A DNA stretch of 64,000 nt from Mariprofundus ferrooxydans PV-1 (GCF_000153765.1 NZ_DS022295.1:19578-83577); one strand, 5' to 3'; positions 1 to 9,336 are shown, counted from the first letter of the stretch. The notes: generated from the letters alone by a model not told the origin. Translations and numbers: made by a program.

Positions 1-1533
1 GAGTGGTATATTGCCGATTTTGCTATCTTGCGGCTGGGTGCGGTGACCGTGCCGGCCTATTTCACCGATCCGGCCGAGTCGGTGCAGTATGTGTTTGCCG
101 ATGCCGCTGTCTCGGTGATCTTTGTCGAGGAGGGTGAGCAACAGAGCAAACTGGCAGGGATGAATATCCCCTCGCTCACCTTTCATGGTGAACAACAGAG
201 TATTGCCTCGATTGCTGCCGATGCGAGATGGGATAACCGGCTTAAGGCAGCCTGCCCCGATCGCGAAGATCTGGCGACACTGATTTACACCTCAGGCACG
301 ACAGGTCACCCCAAGGGTGTGATGCTGACGCACGGTAACCTGCTTGCCGATGTCGAAGCGGGCATTGGCGGCGTACCGGTATTTGCTGATGATCTGTTCC
401 TCTCCTTTCTGCCGGCTTCTCACGCCTTTGAGCGTACGGTCGGTCACTTTTTGCCCAGCGCCTGTGGTGCCGGGATTGCCTATGCCGAGTCGGTCACCAC
501 GCTGCTGCGCGATATGCCGGAGGTGCGACCGACGCTGATGATTTCGGTGCCGCGGCTGTATGAGAAGATATATGCCGGTGTAGATGCGAAGCTGGCAGCC
601 GGGAGCGCCGTCAGCCGGTGGCTGTTCAGGCTGGCCCAGCGGCTGGGCCTGAATCGCTTCAACAGACGCCGGCAGGGAGACGATCTCTCTGCTGTTGCTG
701 CGTGGCTGTGGGCTCTGCTGGATCGTCTGGTTCATGCCCGCCTGCGTGAGAAGATGGGCGGGCGGATTCGCGCCTTTGTCTCCGGTGGTGCTGCCCTGCA
801 TCCGGATATTGCCCGCTTTCTGCTGGCGGCCGATATCATCGTATTGCCCGGCTACGGATTGACGGAAACATCGCCTGTGCTGTCGGTTAACAGGCAGGCA
901 TATATCAAGCCGGGCACGGTCGGCCCGGCACTACCCGGGGTGGAGCTCAAGTGTGCTGAAGACGGGGAGTTACTGGTTAAGGGTCCGATGGTTATGCAGG
1001 GCTACTGGCAGCAGCCCCTGGCTACGGCGGAAGCCTTTGATGCCGATGGCTGGCTGCGTACCGGTGATATTGTGACCATCGACGGTGACGGTTATATCAC
1101 GATTATGGATCGCAAGAAGGAAATTATGGTTCTCTCCAACGGTGAGAAGCTATCGCCTGCTGTGATTGAGCAGCATATCGCCGCCAACCCGTGTGTGCAG
1201 CAGGTGATGGTGATTGCCGATCAGCGACCCTTTGTTACGGCGCTGGTTGTTGTGGATCAGGCGATTCTGCAGCGGGTATGGCAACAGGCGCAGCGGCGGC
1301 CGCTACCGGCAGCGTGGCGCACAGATGCGGATCTTTATGCGTGGTTGCTGGCACGCATGCATCACGATGAGCATGATCTGGCAAGTTATATGCAGATCAG
1401 GCGATTTGCCTTTGTTGATGAACCCTGGAGTCAGGAGGCGGGGTTGCTGACGCCGACGCTGAAGCTCAAACGGCGTAAAATCAGTGAGCGCCATGCAGAG
1501 CTGATCGATTCCCTCTATGAGGAGCAGCCGTAA
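1..1533 (+). CDS. AMP-forming long-chain acyl-CoA synthetase, 5' end cut off by window
   Basis: The reading frame is open from base 1, so the start lies before the window and 510 residues are visible. The protein activates a fatty acid with ATP and joins it to CoA. The AMP-binding loop YTSGTTGHPKG is encoded near 286-318, the adenylation motif GYGLTE near 850-867, the TGD motif near 1060, and the hinge/lysine region RKKEIMVLSNGEKLSP near 1111-1158. The layout resembles the COG1022/FadD-like long-chain family more than acetyl-CoA synthetases. The C-terminus reads LLTPTLKLKRRKI, typical of this family. Substrate chain length cannot be told from sequence. The next gene, lipB, follows after about 57 bases on the same strand. 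Confidence 0.88.
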   Translation, partial: EWYIADFAILRLGAVTVPAYFTDPAESVQYVFADAAVSVIFVEEGEQQSKLAGMNIPSLTFHGEQQSIASIAADARWDNRLKAACPDREDLATLIYTSGTTGHPKGVMLTHGNLLADVEAGIGGVPVFADDLFLSFLPASHAFERTVGHFLPSACGAGIAYAESVTTLLRDMPEVRPTLMISVPRLYEKIYAGVDAKLAAGSAVSRWLFRLAQRLGLNRFNRRRQGDDLSAVAAWLWALLDRLVHARLREKMGGRIRAFVSGGAALHPDIARFLLAADIIVLPGYGLTETSPVLSVNRQAYIKPGTVGPALPGVELKCAEDGELLVKGPMVMQGYWQQPLATAEAFDADGWLRTGDIVTIDGDGYITIMDRKKEIMVLSNGEKLSPAVIEQHIAANPCVQQVMVIADQRPFVTALVVVDQAILQRVWQQAQRRPLPAAWRTDADLYAWLLARMHHDEHDLASYMQIRRFAFVDEPWSQEAGLLTPTLKLKRRKISERHAELIDSLYEEQP

Positions 1534-1590
1534 ACCGCCGGGATTGCAGCGCTGCTTGCCTGATGTGGCTGCCTTTAGCATCTTGTGCCG

Positions 1591-2226
1591 ATGCGTGACA
1601 CAGAAGATCTGCTACCCACACCACCCACCTGCCACTGGCTGGGGCGCCAGCCCTATCTGCCGATATGGCAGCAGATGCAGCAGCGGGCAGCGGGCGTGGC
1701 TGCAGGCCGGGATGCCGAAGTGATCTGGAGCTGCGAGCATGATCCGGTCTATACCACCGGCCGCCGCGGCATTGATAATCGCGTGACGAGTGGATTACCG
1801 GCACCGCTGGTCGGCATTGATCGCGGTGGTGAAACCACCTTTCACGGGCCGGGGCAACTGCTGCTTTATCCTGTCATACATCTGCGCAGGCGTCACACCG
1901 GGGTGCGCGACTATGTTCATATGCTGGAGAAATCCTGTATTGATCTGCTGGCAGAACTCGATATTGATGCCACTCGCCGCTGTGGATTTCCCGGCGTCTG
2001 GATCGGTGAGGGCAAGGTCGCAGCGCTCGGTATACGGGTGTCCAATGGTGTGGCTTATCATGGTATGGCGCTGAATCTGGATGTTGATCCGCACTGGTTT
2101 GCTGCAATAAAACCGTGCGGACTGACGCTGTCGGCTGTGAATGTGAATGCGTATGCCACGCCGCCGCCGATGGCCGTGATGGCGAAAAAATGGTGCCGGG
2201 GTTTTGCTGCATTGTTAGCCGATTAG
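1591..2226 (+). CDS. lipB: lipoyl(octanoyl) transferase LipB
   Basis: Moves octanoyl from acyl carrier protein to the lipoyl domains of 2-oxoacid dehydrogenases and the glycine cleavage system, the first step of lipoate synthesis. The family signature RGGETTFHGPGQLLLYPV lies about residues 71-88. The conserved lysine segment GEGKVAALGIRV follows, and the acyl-accepting cysteine is in KPCGLTLSAVN. The length of 211 residues is normal. ATG at 1591 is preferred; a GTG two codons upstream (1585) is possible. The usual TSL after the PCG motif is replaced by LSAVN, a small departure. No lipA is seen in the window. Confidence 0.93.
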   Translation: MRDTEDLLPTPPTCHWLGRQPYLPIWQQMQQRAAGVAAGRDAEVIWSCEHDPVYTTGRRGIDNRVTSGLPAPLVGIDRGGETTFHGPGQLLLYPVIHLRRRHTGVRDYVHMLEKSCIDLLAELDIDATRRCGFPGVWIGEGKVAALGIRVSNGVAYHGMALNLDVDPHWFAAIKPCGLTLSAVNVNAYATPPPMAVMAKKWCRGFAALLAD

Positions 2227-2266
2227 GCAGTGTTGATTTTTGGCTGTATTTTATATGCATACGTCG

Positions 2267-2272
2267 TATAAT
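2267..2272 (+). promoter_or_regulatory. possible -10 element upstream of dksA
   Basis: A perfect TATAAT hexamer lies about 105 bases before the dksA ATG, in the gap after lipB. No good -35 match is found 16-18 bases upstream, so this is a candidate only. Confidence 0.3.
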
Positions 2273-2377
2273 GAGTGCTGCAGCGGTCTTATTTACAGCA
2301 TAGGCAAGAGTCGCTAAGGTTCGCGCCCTTTTTGGGTTATTCTACTATCCGGATAAGTGTATGCTGGAGGAGATATC

Positions 2378-2749
2378 ATGGCACTGACCAAGAAACAACT
2401 GGCTGATTTTGAGAAACAACTGATGGACTGGAAAGCGGAACTGGAAATCGGCCAGAGCGAAAATGTGCAGGCCATGACCGAGCAGGAACAGACCTCGTTC
2501 CCCGACCCTACCGATCAGGCAAGCATGGAAATTGATCGTAATTTCGACCTGAAAATCAAGGATCGCGAGCGCCGGCTGATCAAGAAAATCGATCAGGCTA
2601 TTGAGCGTATTCAGAATGGCGAGTTCGGTGAATGCGATGCATGCGGCGGGCCAATCAGTGTCAAACGACTGGAAGCACGTCCGGTAACCACACTCTGTAT
2701 TGAGTGCAAGACGGCTCAGGAGCAGGAAGAGCGTACCCGCCTCGACTAA
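2378..2749 (+). CDS. dksA: RNA polymerase-binding transcription factor DksA
   Basis: Binds the secondary channel of RNA polymerase and, with ppGpp, adjusts transcription of rRNA and amino-acid genes. The 123-residue protein has an N-terminal helical hairpin with the DPTDQA tip motif (the catalytically important acidic pair), then a C4 zinc finger, CDAC near residue 91 and CIEC near residue 112. The ATG at 2378 is chosen because GGAGGAG lies just upstream; a GTG at 2357 is in frame but has no ribosome-binding site. It is monocistronic here, with a strong hairpin/T-run terminator 60 bases downstream. Confidence 0.95.
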   Translation: MALTKKQLADFEKQLMDWKAELEIGQSENVQAMTEQEQTSFPDPTDQASMEIDRNFDLKIKDRERRLIKKIDQAIERIQNGEFGECDACGGPISVKRLEARPVTTLCIECKTAQEQEERTRLD

Positions 2750-2808
2750 GGGTTGTGCATCATCCCGCAAAGCTTTTTTTGCGAAACAGAGATTATCCGA
2801 TATTTCAA

Positions 2809-2836
2809 GGCCCGTGCGATGCGCGGGCCTTTTTTT
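2809..2836 (+). terminator. rho-independent terminator after dksA
   Basis: GGCCCG (2809-2814) pairs perfectly with CGGGCC (2824-2829) across a 9-base loop, and seven T follow. A smaller inverted repeat, CGCAAA/TTTGCG, sits just upstream at 2766-2783. Confidence 0.85.
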
Positions 2837-2919
2837 GTGGTCGGCGCGGCCGGGATGCCGATTTGTCCGCCTGCGATGGAGGCCATTGCAGCGGCAGGCG
2901 CAAACCGTAGAGTGCCTGC

Positions 2920-4605
2920 ATGTCTTATTTGGTATTGGCCAGACGCTGGCGTCCGCAACAATTCTCCGATCTGGTCGGCCAGGATGTGGTTGTACGCACG
3001 CTGAAAAATGCACTTGCCAGCGGTAATCTGGCACATGCCTATCTGCTATGCGGTATCCGCGGCGTAGGCAAAACCACGATCGCCCGCCTGATGGCCATGG
3101 CGGCCAATTGCGAGCAGCCCGAAGATGGCGAGCCTTGCGGCCGCTGCAAAGCCTGCCGCGGTATTGCCGATGGCTCCAATCTCGATGTACAGGAGATGGA
3201 TGCGGCCAGCCATACCGGTGTGGATGATGTGCGGGAAATTCTCGATGGCGTGCGTTATCCGCCGTCCAGCCTGAAAACACGCGTCTATATTATCGATGAA
3301 GCGCATATGCTCTCCAAGAGTGCGTTTAATGCACTGCTCAAGACACTGGAAGAGCCGCCTGCACATGTACTGTTTATTCTGGCGACGACAGAGTCGGAAA
3401 AGCTGCCGGTCACAGTACGCTCCCGTTGCCAGCGTTTTGATCTACGCAGGCTGGGTTTAAGCGAAATTGCCGCCTATCTGACGCATGTGTTTGAGCAGGA
3501 GTCGATCAGTGCGGATAGCGATGCCGCTGCTGCCATTGCCCGCGCGGCCGATGGCAGTGTGCGTGATGCGCTCTCGCTCAGTGAACGGGTGCTGGCCTAC
3601 AGCGGTAAGAAGCTCGCTCTGGCGGATGTTGATGCAGCCCTCGGTCAGATCGGTGTGGCGCGGATCAGATCCCTGTCGCATGCGATCTTTGCCGGTGATG
3701 CGCTGGCGGTAGTGGAGCAGATGAGAGCGGCTGCCGGTACAGGTCACGGCGCACGTACGCTGTTGCAGGAGCTTGCCCGCTTATGGCACCAGCTCTCCTG
3801 TTTGCTGGTGGATGAATCGTTGCTGGGTGAAGAGGTGGATCTCGAACAGCGGCAGTGGCTGGAGCAGTATCGGGATAAGTTAAGCGGCCCGGCGCTGGAT
3901 CTGAGGTATCAGGTATTGATTTCCGGCATGCGCGATTTGTCACTGGTTGATGAGCGCATGGGCGCTGAGATGATTCTGATGCGTTTGTGCGGCTTGAATG
4001 CCATTTCTGCCGTGGGTGCGTTGCCGGCCGGGAATGCGCCGCTTCCGGCCGCCGCATCGGCAACCGGTAACGAAACGATTGCAGCGAAAGCCGCTGTGTC
4101 GGATAGCGGGCAGGCCGAAGCTTCAGCTCCTGCACCTTCTGCAGAAGCTGACCTGCCGCTGAAGGATGCAGCCGGGGCCAACTCCGCAGCGGAGATGAGT
4201 AACCAGCCGGCAGGCCAACGCTGTAAGGACTGGCCGCAGGTGGTGGCCGTGCTACATGAGTTTAAACCCGGTTTGGCTGCGATGTTGGAGCATGTTCAGT
4301 GTCTGGAATTTTCCGCCAAGGTTCGACTGGCTCTGGACAAACATCAGCAAGCCATGATCAACGCATCGGACAGGCGTGCCTTTGCCGAATGGCTGGGGCG
4401 CGAAGTGTTCTGGGAGTCCCGACAGGCGGGGGAAGGTGAATCGATTTCGCAGGAGCGTGAACGTCTGGCGCGGGCTGAAAAGGCGCGCATGCGTCAGCAC
4501 GCAGAGGCCGATCCGCATCTGCAGGCGCTGATGCAGGAGATGGATGCCCAGCTGGTGAATGTGTTGCCGGCAGGTGTTGCGGATGAATCTGCTGAACAGG
4601 GCTGA
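2920..4605 (+). CDS. dnaX: DNA polymerase III subunit gamma/tau
   Basis: Clamp-loader ATPase that couples the replicative polymerase, the sliding clamp and DnaB helicase. The Walker A loop GIRGVGKTT is at residues 45-53, the four zinc cysteines are at 64, 73, 76 and 79, the DEAH Walker B is at 126-129, and the arginine-finger segment SRC is at 168-170. Residues about 365-430 form an Ala/Pro-rich linker and the rest resembles the tau tail. The length of 561 residues fits tau. I did not recognise a clear slippery site that would make the shorter gamma form. It heads the recombination/housekeeping run: dnaX-ybaB-recR is a widely conserved order. Confidence 0.95.
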   Translation: MSYLVLARRWRPQQFSDLVGQDVVVRTLKNALASGNLAHAYLLCGIRGVGKTTIARLMAMAANCEQPEDGEPCGRCKACRGIADGSNLDVQEMDAASHTGVDDVREILDGVRYPPSSLKTRVYIIDEAHMLSKSAFNALLKTLEEPPAHVLFILATTESEKLPVTVRSRCQRFDLRRLGLSEIAAYLTHVFEQESISADSDAAAAIARAADGSVRDALSLSERVLAYSGKKLALADVDAALGQIGVARIRSLSHAIFAGDALAVVEQMRAAAGTGHGARTLLQELARLWHQLSCLLVDESLLGEEVDLEQRQWLEQYRDKLSGPALDLRYQVLISGMRDLSLVDERMGAEMILMRLCGLNAISAVGALPAGNAPLPAAASATGNETIAAKAAVSDSGQAEASAPAPSAEADLPLKDAAGANSAAEMSNQPAGQRCKDWPQVVAVLHEFKPGLAAMLEHVQCLEFSAKVRLALDKHQQAMINASDRRAFAEWLGREVFWESRQAGEGESISQERERLARAEKARMRQHAEADPHLQALMQEMDAQLVNVLPAGVADESAEQG

Positions 4606-4684
4606 TGAACAGCAAAGGTTATTACCGGTAGCGACCGGCGTAAGATTCTTACAATAGTGTGATATATCAAATGAACAGGGGCAG

Positions 4685-5002
4685 ATGATGAATATCGGCA
4701 AGATGATGCAGCAGGCGAAGAAAATGCAGGAGAATATGAAGCTCATGCAGGCAGAGCTTGCTGCCATGGAGGTCAGCGGTGAAGCCGGCGGCGGTATGGT
4801 GCAGGTGCTGATGGGCGGTGACAAAATCGTACGTAAGGTGGAGATCGATCCGTCGTTGTGGGCTGAGCAGGATAAGGCCCTGATCGAAGATCTGGTTGCC
4901 GCGGCATTTAACCATGCATCGCAGAAAGCGGAAGAGCTTGCCAAGGAGAAGCAGCAGGGGTTGATGGCCGGTATGCCGCTACCGCCGGGTTTTTCCCTTT
5001 GA
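4685..5002 (+). CDS. ybaB: nucleoid-associated protein YbaB/EbfC
   Basis: Small dimeric DNA-binding protein of the YbaB/EbfC family, commonly found between dnaX and recR as here. About 105 residues, starting MMNIGKMMQQAKKMQ, with the Met- and Gln-rich first helix typical of the family, a central strand region (GGGMVQVLMGGDKIVRKVEI) and a C-terminal helix. Two adjacent ATG codons (4685 and 4688) could start it. The stop codon TGA (5000-5002) shares its last base with the recR start, so the two are probably translationally coupled. Confidence 0.93.
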   Translation: MMNIGKMMQQAKKMQENMKLMQAELAAMEVSGEAGGGMVQVLMGGDKIVRKVEIDPSLWAEQDKALIEDLVAAAFNHASQKAEELAKEKQQGLMAGMPLPPGFSL

Positions 5003-5616
5003 TGCATTTTCCCGGTATGCCCGCGCCGTTGGCACGGGTGGTGGAGATGCTCTCCTCACTGCCGGGTGTAGGGCCAAAAACCGCGATGCGCATGGGTTTG
5101 AATCTGTTGACCCGGCCGGCGGGAGACGCAGCAGCGCTGGCTCAGGCATTAGAGTGCCTGCATGAACAGGTGGGCTTTTGCCCTGTTTGTGGCTGTTTTT
5201 CCGAGCAGGGGCATTGTCACTTCTGTGACGATCCGTCCCGGGATGCAGCGACCCTGTGCGTGGTGGAGCAGCCGGTAGATGTGCTGATGATGGAGCGGGG
5301 ACATGGTTACCGGGGCAGCTACCATGTGTTGCTTGGTCGTCTGAGTCCGGTCGATGGTGTGGGCCCCGAGCAGTTGCGTCTGGCATCGCTGGATCAGCGT
5401 ATGAAACAGGGGATCAATGAAATCATTCTGGCCACCAGCGCCACGGTGGATGGTGAGGCGACCGCCCATTATCTGGCTAACCGTTACCAGCATGCCGGAG
5501 TGAGTGTATCGCGGATTTCACGCGGTGTGCCCGAGGGCGGCGAACTGGAATATCTGGATGAGCATACGTTGAGCCGGGCACTGGATCAGCGTGTTTCCTG
5601 GCAACATCATGCGTGA
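5002..5616 (+). CDS. recR: recombination mediator protein RecR
   Basis: Works with RecO (and RecF) to load RecA on single-stranded DNA at gaps. The 204-residue protein has an N-terminal helix-hairpin-helix (LSSLPGVGPKTAMRM, about 17-31), a C4 zinc finger with cysteines 60, 63, 72 and 75, and a Toprim domain starting around LCVVEQPVDV (85-94). ATG at 5002 overlaps the ybaB stop by one base. The end overlaps the yggS start by 8 bases. Confidence 0.95.
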   Translation: MHFPGMPAPLARVVEMLSSLPGVGPKTAMRMGLNLLTRPAGDAAALAQALECLHEQVGFCPVCGCFSEQGHCHFCDDPSRDAATLCVVEQPVDVLMMERGHGYRGSYHVLLGRLSPVDGVGPEQLRLASLDQRMKQGINEIILATSATVDGEATAHYLANRYQHAGVSVSRISRGVPEGGELEYLDEHTLSRALDQRVSWQHHA

Positions 5617-6292
5617 TACGGCGGCAGCAGAGCAGATAGCACTGCAACAGCTCTGCCGGCGCTGGCAGCAGTTGCATGATGAGCTTGATGCCGATGGCGT
5701 GAGCATGCTGGCAATCAGTAAATATGCGCCGGATAGTGCGGTGCAGGCGCTGATAGATCAGGGGCAGCGCTGTTTCGGTGAATCGCGGCCGCAGGCTTTG
5801 CGCGATCGGGCTCTGCGCTGGCCTGACTGCCAGTGGCATATGATCGGACCGCTGCAGAAGAACAAGGCCAAATATGTTGCCCGTCATGCCGCGATGTGGC
5901 ACAGCTGTGAAGATATCGATACGGCTGCCGCGGTAGCCCGGCATCTGGACGGACGCAGGTTGCCGGTATTGATTCAGGTGAATATTGCAGCCAATCCCGC
6001 TCAGCATGGCGTGAATCCCGCTGCTCTGCAGACCTTTGCTGCTGAACTAAACGCTATCGATGGACTGGAGCTGCGCGGGCTGATGGCGATGGCGCCTCTG
6101 GATGGCGATGTCGGCGAGGCATTTACGGCGATGCGCGACTTGCGGGACGAATTGTTCGGTGGGAGTGTTGGCTTGCTGAGTATGGGTATGAGTCATGATT
6201 ACCGTGCGGCCGTGGCCGCGGGTGCAAATATGGTAAGGCTGGGCTCAACACTGTTCGGCGATCTGGATATTCGTAACAACAGGGACGACTGA
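5609..6292 (+). CDS. yggS: PLP homeostasis protein YggS/YBL036C family
   Basis: Binds pyridoxal 5'-phosphate and controls its supply; it has an alanine-racemase-like barrel without a C-terminal domain and no known enzyme activity. The PLP lysine is K38 in LAISKYAP. The family signature WHMIGPLQKNK is at 76-86, and the phosphate-binding end (LSMGMSHDYRAAV through GSTLFG) closes the protein. ATG at 5609 gives 227 residues; a GTG at 5591 is in frame but lies deeper in recR. The stop shares one base with the proC ATG. A yggS-proC-yggT-yggU order is common in proteobacteria. Confidence 0.93.
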   Translation: MRDTAAAEQIALQQLCRRWQQLHDELDADGVSMLAISKYAPDSAVQALIDQGQRCFGESRPQALRDRALRWPDCQWHMIGPLQKNKAKYVARHAAMWHSCEDIDTAAAVARHLDGRRLPVLIQVNIAANPAQHGVNPAALQTFAAELNAIDGLELRGLMAMAPLDGDVGEAFTAMRDLRDELFGGSVGLLSMGMSHDYRAAVAAGANMVRLGSTLFGDLDIRNNRDD

Positions 6293-7098
6293 TGCAGCAA
6301 CTGACTATTTCTTTTATCGGCGGCGGTAATATGGCCGAAGCGCTGATCGCAGGCCTGCGGCGGGCCGGGCATGCGGCAGAGCTGATCTGTGTGGCCGAAC
6401 CGACAGAGGCTCGGCGTCAGCAATTAAGCAGCATATACGGCGTGCGTACGACAGCCGATAATGTCGAGGCTGTCAGCTGTGCCGATATGCTGGTGCTGGC
6501 GGTCAAGCCCCAGCAGATGAAAAACGCACTGTCGGGTATGGGCGAACATCTGAAGACGGATGCCACTATCGTCAGTATTGCTGCCGGCGTGAGTATTTCG
6601 TCGCTGGCAGAGTGGCTGTCTGGAAAATCGGCGAATCTGGTGCGGGTGATGCCTAATACACCGGCGCTGGTTGGTGAGGGGATGTCGGTCCTCTACAGTG
6701 ATGCAGGCGATGAACACCACAACAGGGCTACCTACCTGATGCAAGCCTGCGGCGCGGTGGAGTGGGTGGATAGCGAGCAGCAGATGCATGCGGTGACCGC
6801 GGTTTCCGGTAGCGGGCCGGCTTATTTTTTCCTGCTGGCTGAAGTGATGCGGGCATCGGGCGTGGCTTTGGGTCTGAGCGAGGAGCTGGCCGGCAAACTG
6901 GCGGCACAAACCGCGCTGGGTGCTGGCCGGATGCTGGCAGAGAGCGGCCGTACGCCCGAAATACTGCGGCAGCAGGTGACCAGCCCCGGTGGTACCACTC
7001 AGGCGGCGCTGGATGTGATGTTCGAAGAAGGGCTGCCTGCAACGGTGCGTAAGGCTCTGGCGGCAGCCAGCAAGAGATCGAAAGAGCTGGCGGGCTGA
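6292..7098 (+). CDS. proC: pyrroline-5-carboxylate reductase
   Basis: Last step of proline synthesis: NAD(P)H-dependent reduction of pyrroline-5-carboxylate. The N-terminal Rossmann motif FIGGGNMAEAL is at residues 8-18. The active-site region SGSGPAYFF is near 170, and the C-terminal family motif VTSPGGTTQAAL is near 229-240. The length of 268 residues is normal. It overlaps yggS by one base and lies one base before yggT, so it sits inside one transcript. Confidence 0.96.
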   Translation: MQQLTISFIGGGNMAEALIAGLRRAGHAAELICVAEPTEARRQQLSSIYGVRTTADNVEAVSCADMLVLAVKPQQMKNALSGMGEHLKTDATIVSIAAGVSISSLAEWLSGKSANLVRVMPNTPALVGEGMSVLYSDAGDEHHNRATYLMQACGAVEWVDSEQQMHAVTAVSGSGPAYFFLLAEVMRASGVALGLSEELAGKLAAQTALGAGRMLAESGRTPEILRQQVTSPGGTTQAALDVMFEEGLPATVRKALAAASKRSKELAG

Positions 7099-7099
7099 T

Positions 7100-7402
7100 A
7101 TGTATATACTCGGATATTTTCTGCAGGCTCTGGCCGGTGTTATTCATATGGTACTGATGGCTGCCATGATTGTTGTCATAGCCCGGGCGGTACTCTCCTG
7201 GGTCTCTCCCGATCCCTATAATCCGGTGGTACGTATCATCAACCAGCTCTCTGAGCCGTTGTTGTTTCCGATCCGGCGGCGTGTGCCCTATATCGGCGGC
7301 ATCGATTTTTCACCGATGATTGTGCTGCTGATACTGATGTTTATTGATAATTTTCTGGTGCCAACTCTGGCGCGGGTTGCAGCTAGCCTGATTCAGGGGT
7401 GA
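7100..7402 (+). CDS. yggT: YggT family inner-membrane protein
   Basis: 100-residue membrane protein of the YggT family, function not firmly known. Hydrophobic helices are seen at about 3-32 and 68-95, separated by the conserved segment PDPYNPVVRIINQLSEPLLFPIRR (about 37-60), which is the family hallmark. The ATG starts one base after the proC stop, and the end overlaps the yggU GTG. Confidence 0.92.
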   Translation: MYILGYFLQALAGVIHMVLMAAMIVVIARAVLSWVSPDPYNPVVRIINQLSEPLLFPIRRRVPYIGGIDFSPMIVLLILMFIDNFLVPTLARVAASLIQG

Positions 7403-7704
7403 GTATCGATGATGCCCTGATTGAGGGCAAAGATGGTCTGTATGTCAATATTCATGCGCAGCCGGGAGCGAGAAAGCCGGCTCTGCGCGGTATGCATGGT
7501 GATGCGCTAAAAATCGCCGTGGCTGAAGCGGCTCAGGACGGCAAGGCGAATGAAGCCATTGTCCGTTTTATTGCCGATGCACTGAATCTCTCCCGCGCGG
7601 ATGTGGATGTCGCCTCCGGTCATACATCGCGCCGCAAGCGCCTGTTTCTGCATGGAGACGGTAGCGAGTTGCGGGCTCGACTGCTCCTGTGGATGGACGG
7701 CTGA
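7399..7704 (+). CDS. yggU: YggU/DUF167 family protein
   Basis: Small cytosolic protein of the UPF0235/DUF167 family, function unknown. It is 101 residues with the conserved pattern VNIHAQPGARK near the start, then DALKIAVAEAAQDGKANEAIVRF, and a C-terminal SGHTSRRKRLFL. GTG at 7399 is the likely start and overlaps the yggT stop. It is the last gene of this + strand run; the next gene is convergent with 38 bases between them and no clear terminator. Confidence 0.9.
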   Translation: MSIDDALIEGKDGLYVNIHAQPGARKPALRGMHGDALKIAVAEAAQDGKANEAIVRFIADALNLSRADVDVASGHTSRRKRLFLHGDGSELRARLLLWMDG

Positions 7705-7742
7705 GAGCAGCTCTTTCAGATGAAAAACTCCGGGTTATCCGC

Positions 7743-8399
7743 TTATGTCAGGGCCAGCTGAATCAGGAATTCGGCGCTACCCAGTACCAGAGGGCCGATA
7801 ATCGTTTGCAATACACCGGTTGCCAGCAATGCGACGATGATAATGAAGCCATAAGGCTCCAGTCTGGACAGGCTGTATGATGCCGCTCCCGGGAGCAGAC
7901 CGACAGCAACGCGTCCGCCATCAAGCGGCGGCAGCGGCAGCAGATTGAAAATACATAATACCATGTTGATGATAATCGAAGCCTGGCACATCAGGGAGAG
8001 CGGTTGAGCCACCCAGTGCGCTGCAGCGGGCAGGTGTACGGCTACAATCAACAGTACGGTGGAGAGCAGGGCGAGCAGCAGATTGGTGGCCGGCCCGGCA
8101 AGCGCAACCAGTACCATATCCTGTTTGGGGCGCCTGAGATTTCTGAAGTTGACCGGTACCGGTTTGGCATAGCCGAAGAGAAAAGGAGAGCCGATAACGA
8201 TCAGGGCGATCGGAATCAGAATGGTGCCGATCGGATCGATATGTTTGAGCGGGTTGAGGGTCAAACGCCCCATCCAGCGGGCGGTATTATCGCCCAGTCG
8301 CTCGGCCACCCAGCCATGCGCTACCTCGTGCAGAATGATGGCCAGCAGAACGGGCAGAGCCCAAATACTTATTTTTTCCATAATCATGGCGAAATCCAT
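7743..8399 (-). CDS. site-2-protease family (M50) membrane zinc peptidase
   Basis: Intramembrane metalloprotease of the short M50B group (YwhC-like), without the PDZ domains of RseP. Zinc ligands are in H24-E25-VA-H28, and the third ligand, D160, is in the NLLPLPPLDGGR motif. Family motif LNPLKHIDPIGT is at 48-59. About five to six membrane segments are visible in 218 residues. The substrate is unknown. It is divergently transcribed from the next gene, with about 113 bases between starts. Confidence 0.9.
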   Translation of the reverse strand: MDFAMIMEKISIWALPVLLAIILHEVAHGWVAERLGDNTARWMGRLTLNPLKHIDPIGTILIPIALIVIGSPFLFGYAKPVPVNFRNLRRPKQDMVLVALAGPATNLLLALLSTVLLIVAVHLPAAAHWVAQPLSLMCQASIIINMVLCIFNLLPLPPLDGGRVAVGLLPGAASYSLSRLEPYGFIIIVALLATGVLQTIIGPLVLGSAEFLIQLALT

Positions 8400-8512
8400 C
8401 TGGTATCTCCTTGTCCTGTCAATGCTGCCGCCGGATGGCTGTCAGGGGAACAGGCGATATGGTATGCTTTACTAGTAGTGCCGACATGTTCAGCTTTTCG
8501 CCGGCAAACGCC

Positions 8513-9202
8513 ATGATAAAACGACTTCCGACTATATTGATACTGTGCCTGTTGGCAGTACTGGCCTGGTTCCTCTGGCAAAAGCCGGCTGCGGCGCCGG
8601 ATCAACAGGCTGTTCGCACAGCTATGCCGGAAATGCCGAAGCAGGCAAAAGCAGGGGATGAGCAGCACTTACAGCTATGGCGCGTAGTGACGCGCAGACT
8701 GGTTTCCCGCGCATCGGTCAATACGCTGGATGCCCGCCTGCATCAGATGGGACTGACTCCGATTGAATTGAGCATGGAGGAAGAGGTTACGGTGCATGCT
8801 TTTGACGATGCTACCCTGTATAAAACCCGGGAAGAGGCGTCTGTAGCTGCGCAGTTATGGAAGGAAAAGGGGTTTGATGTAAACCTTATCAAGGTTGATG
8901 ATACCACCTATATGCTGGGACTCGGGCGCTTGTATCAGGAAAAACATGCCCTGCTGTTGCAGCAGAAACTGAAACAAACGGGCATGGCGTATCGTTATCA
9001 GCGGCGTGCGGTTCCCGTGACCACCTGGCGATTCACCTTTGCCGCCAGCGACCGGGCCGACGCGCAACAGCTGTGGCAGCAACTGGAGAATAGTGGTGTG
9101 CTGATGCCTGTATTGATGACCGAAGTGCAATTTCAACAGCTCTATGGAGCACTGGTGCTCAAGCCGCATCCGGCAACCGGGGGCGGCACAACCATCCGCT
9201 AA
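8513..9202 (+). CDS. single-pass membrane protein with possible SPOR-like C-terminal region
   Basis: 229 residues if started at ATG 8513 (MIKRLPTILILC); other in-frame starts lie upstream, but this one places a membrane helix right at the N-terminus (about 5-20). The body has two alternating segments, VTVHAFDDATLYKTREEASVAAQLW and YMLGLGRLYQEKHALLLQQKLKQTG, that look like the strand-helix repeats of SPOR or related peptidoglycan-associated domains. I do not recognise a precise family. Cytoplasmic N-terminus and periplasmic body are inferred. Confidence 0.6.
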   Translation: MIKRLPTILILCLLAVLAWFLWQKPAAAPDQQAVRTAMPEMPKQAKAGDEQHLQLWRVVTRRLVSRASVNTLDARLHQMGLTPIELSMEEEVTVHAFDDATLYKTREEASVAAQLWKEKGFDVNLIKVDDTTYMLGLGRLYQEKHALLLQQKLKQTGMAYRYQRRAVPVTTWRFTFAASDRADAQQLWQQLENSGVLMPVLMTEVQFQQLYGALVLKPHPATGGGTTIR

Positions 9203-9336
9203 AGCCGGCTTCGGCCATCTATGTTTTCAGTTCACGCGACAGCATTGATGCAGAGCAGACGTGGCTGCTGCTGACGATTTTATGGCAATTGTGATCTGCT
9301 GTTGAAAAGAGCGTAAAGCGTGCGATCATACAAAGC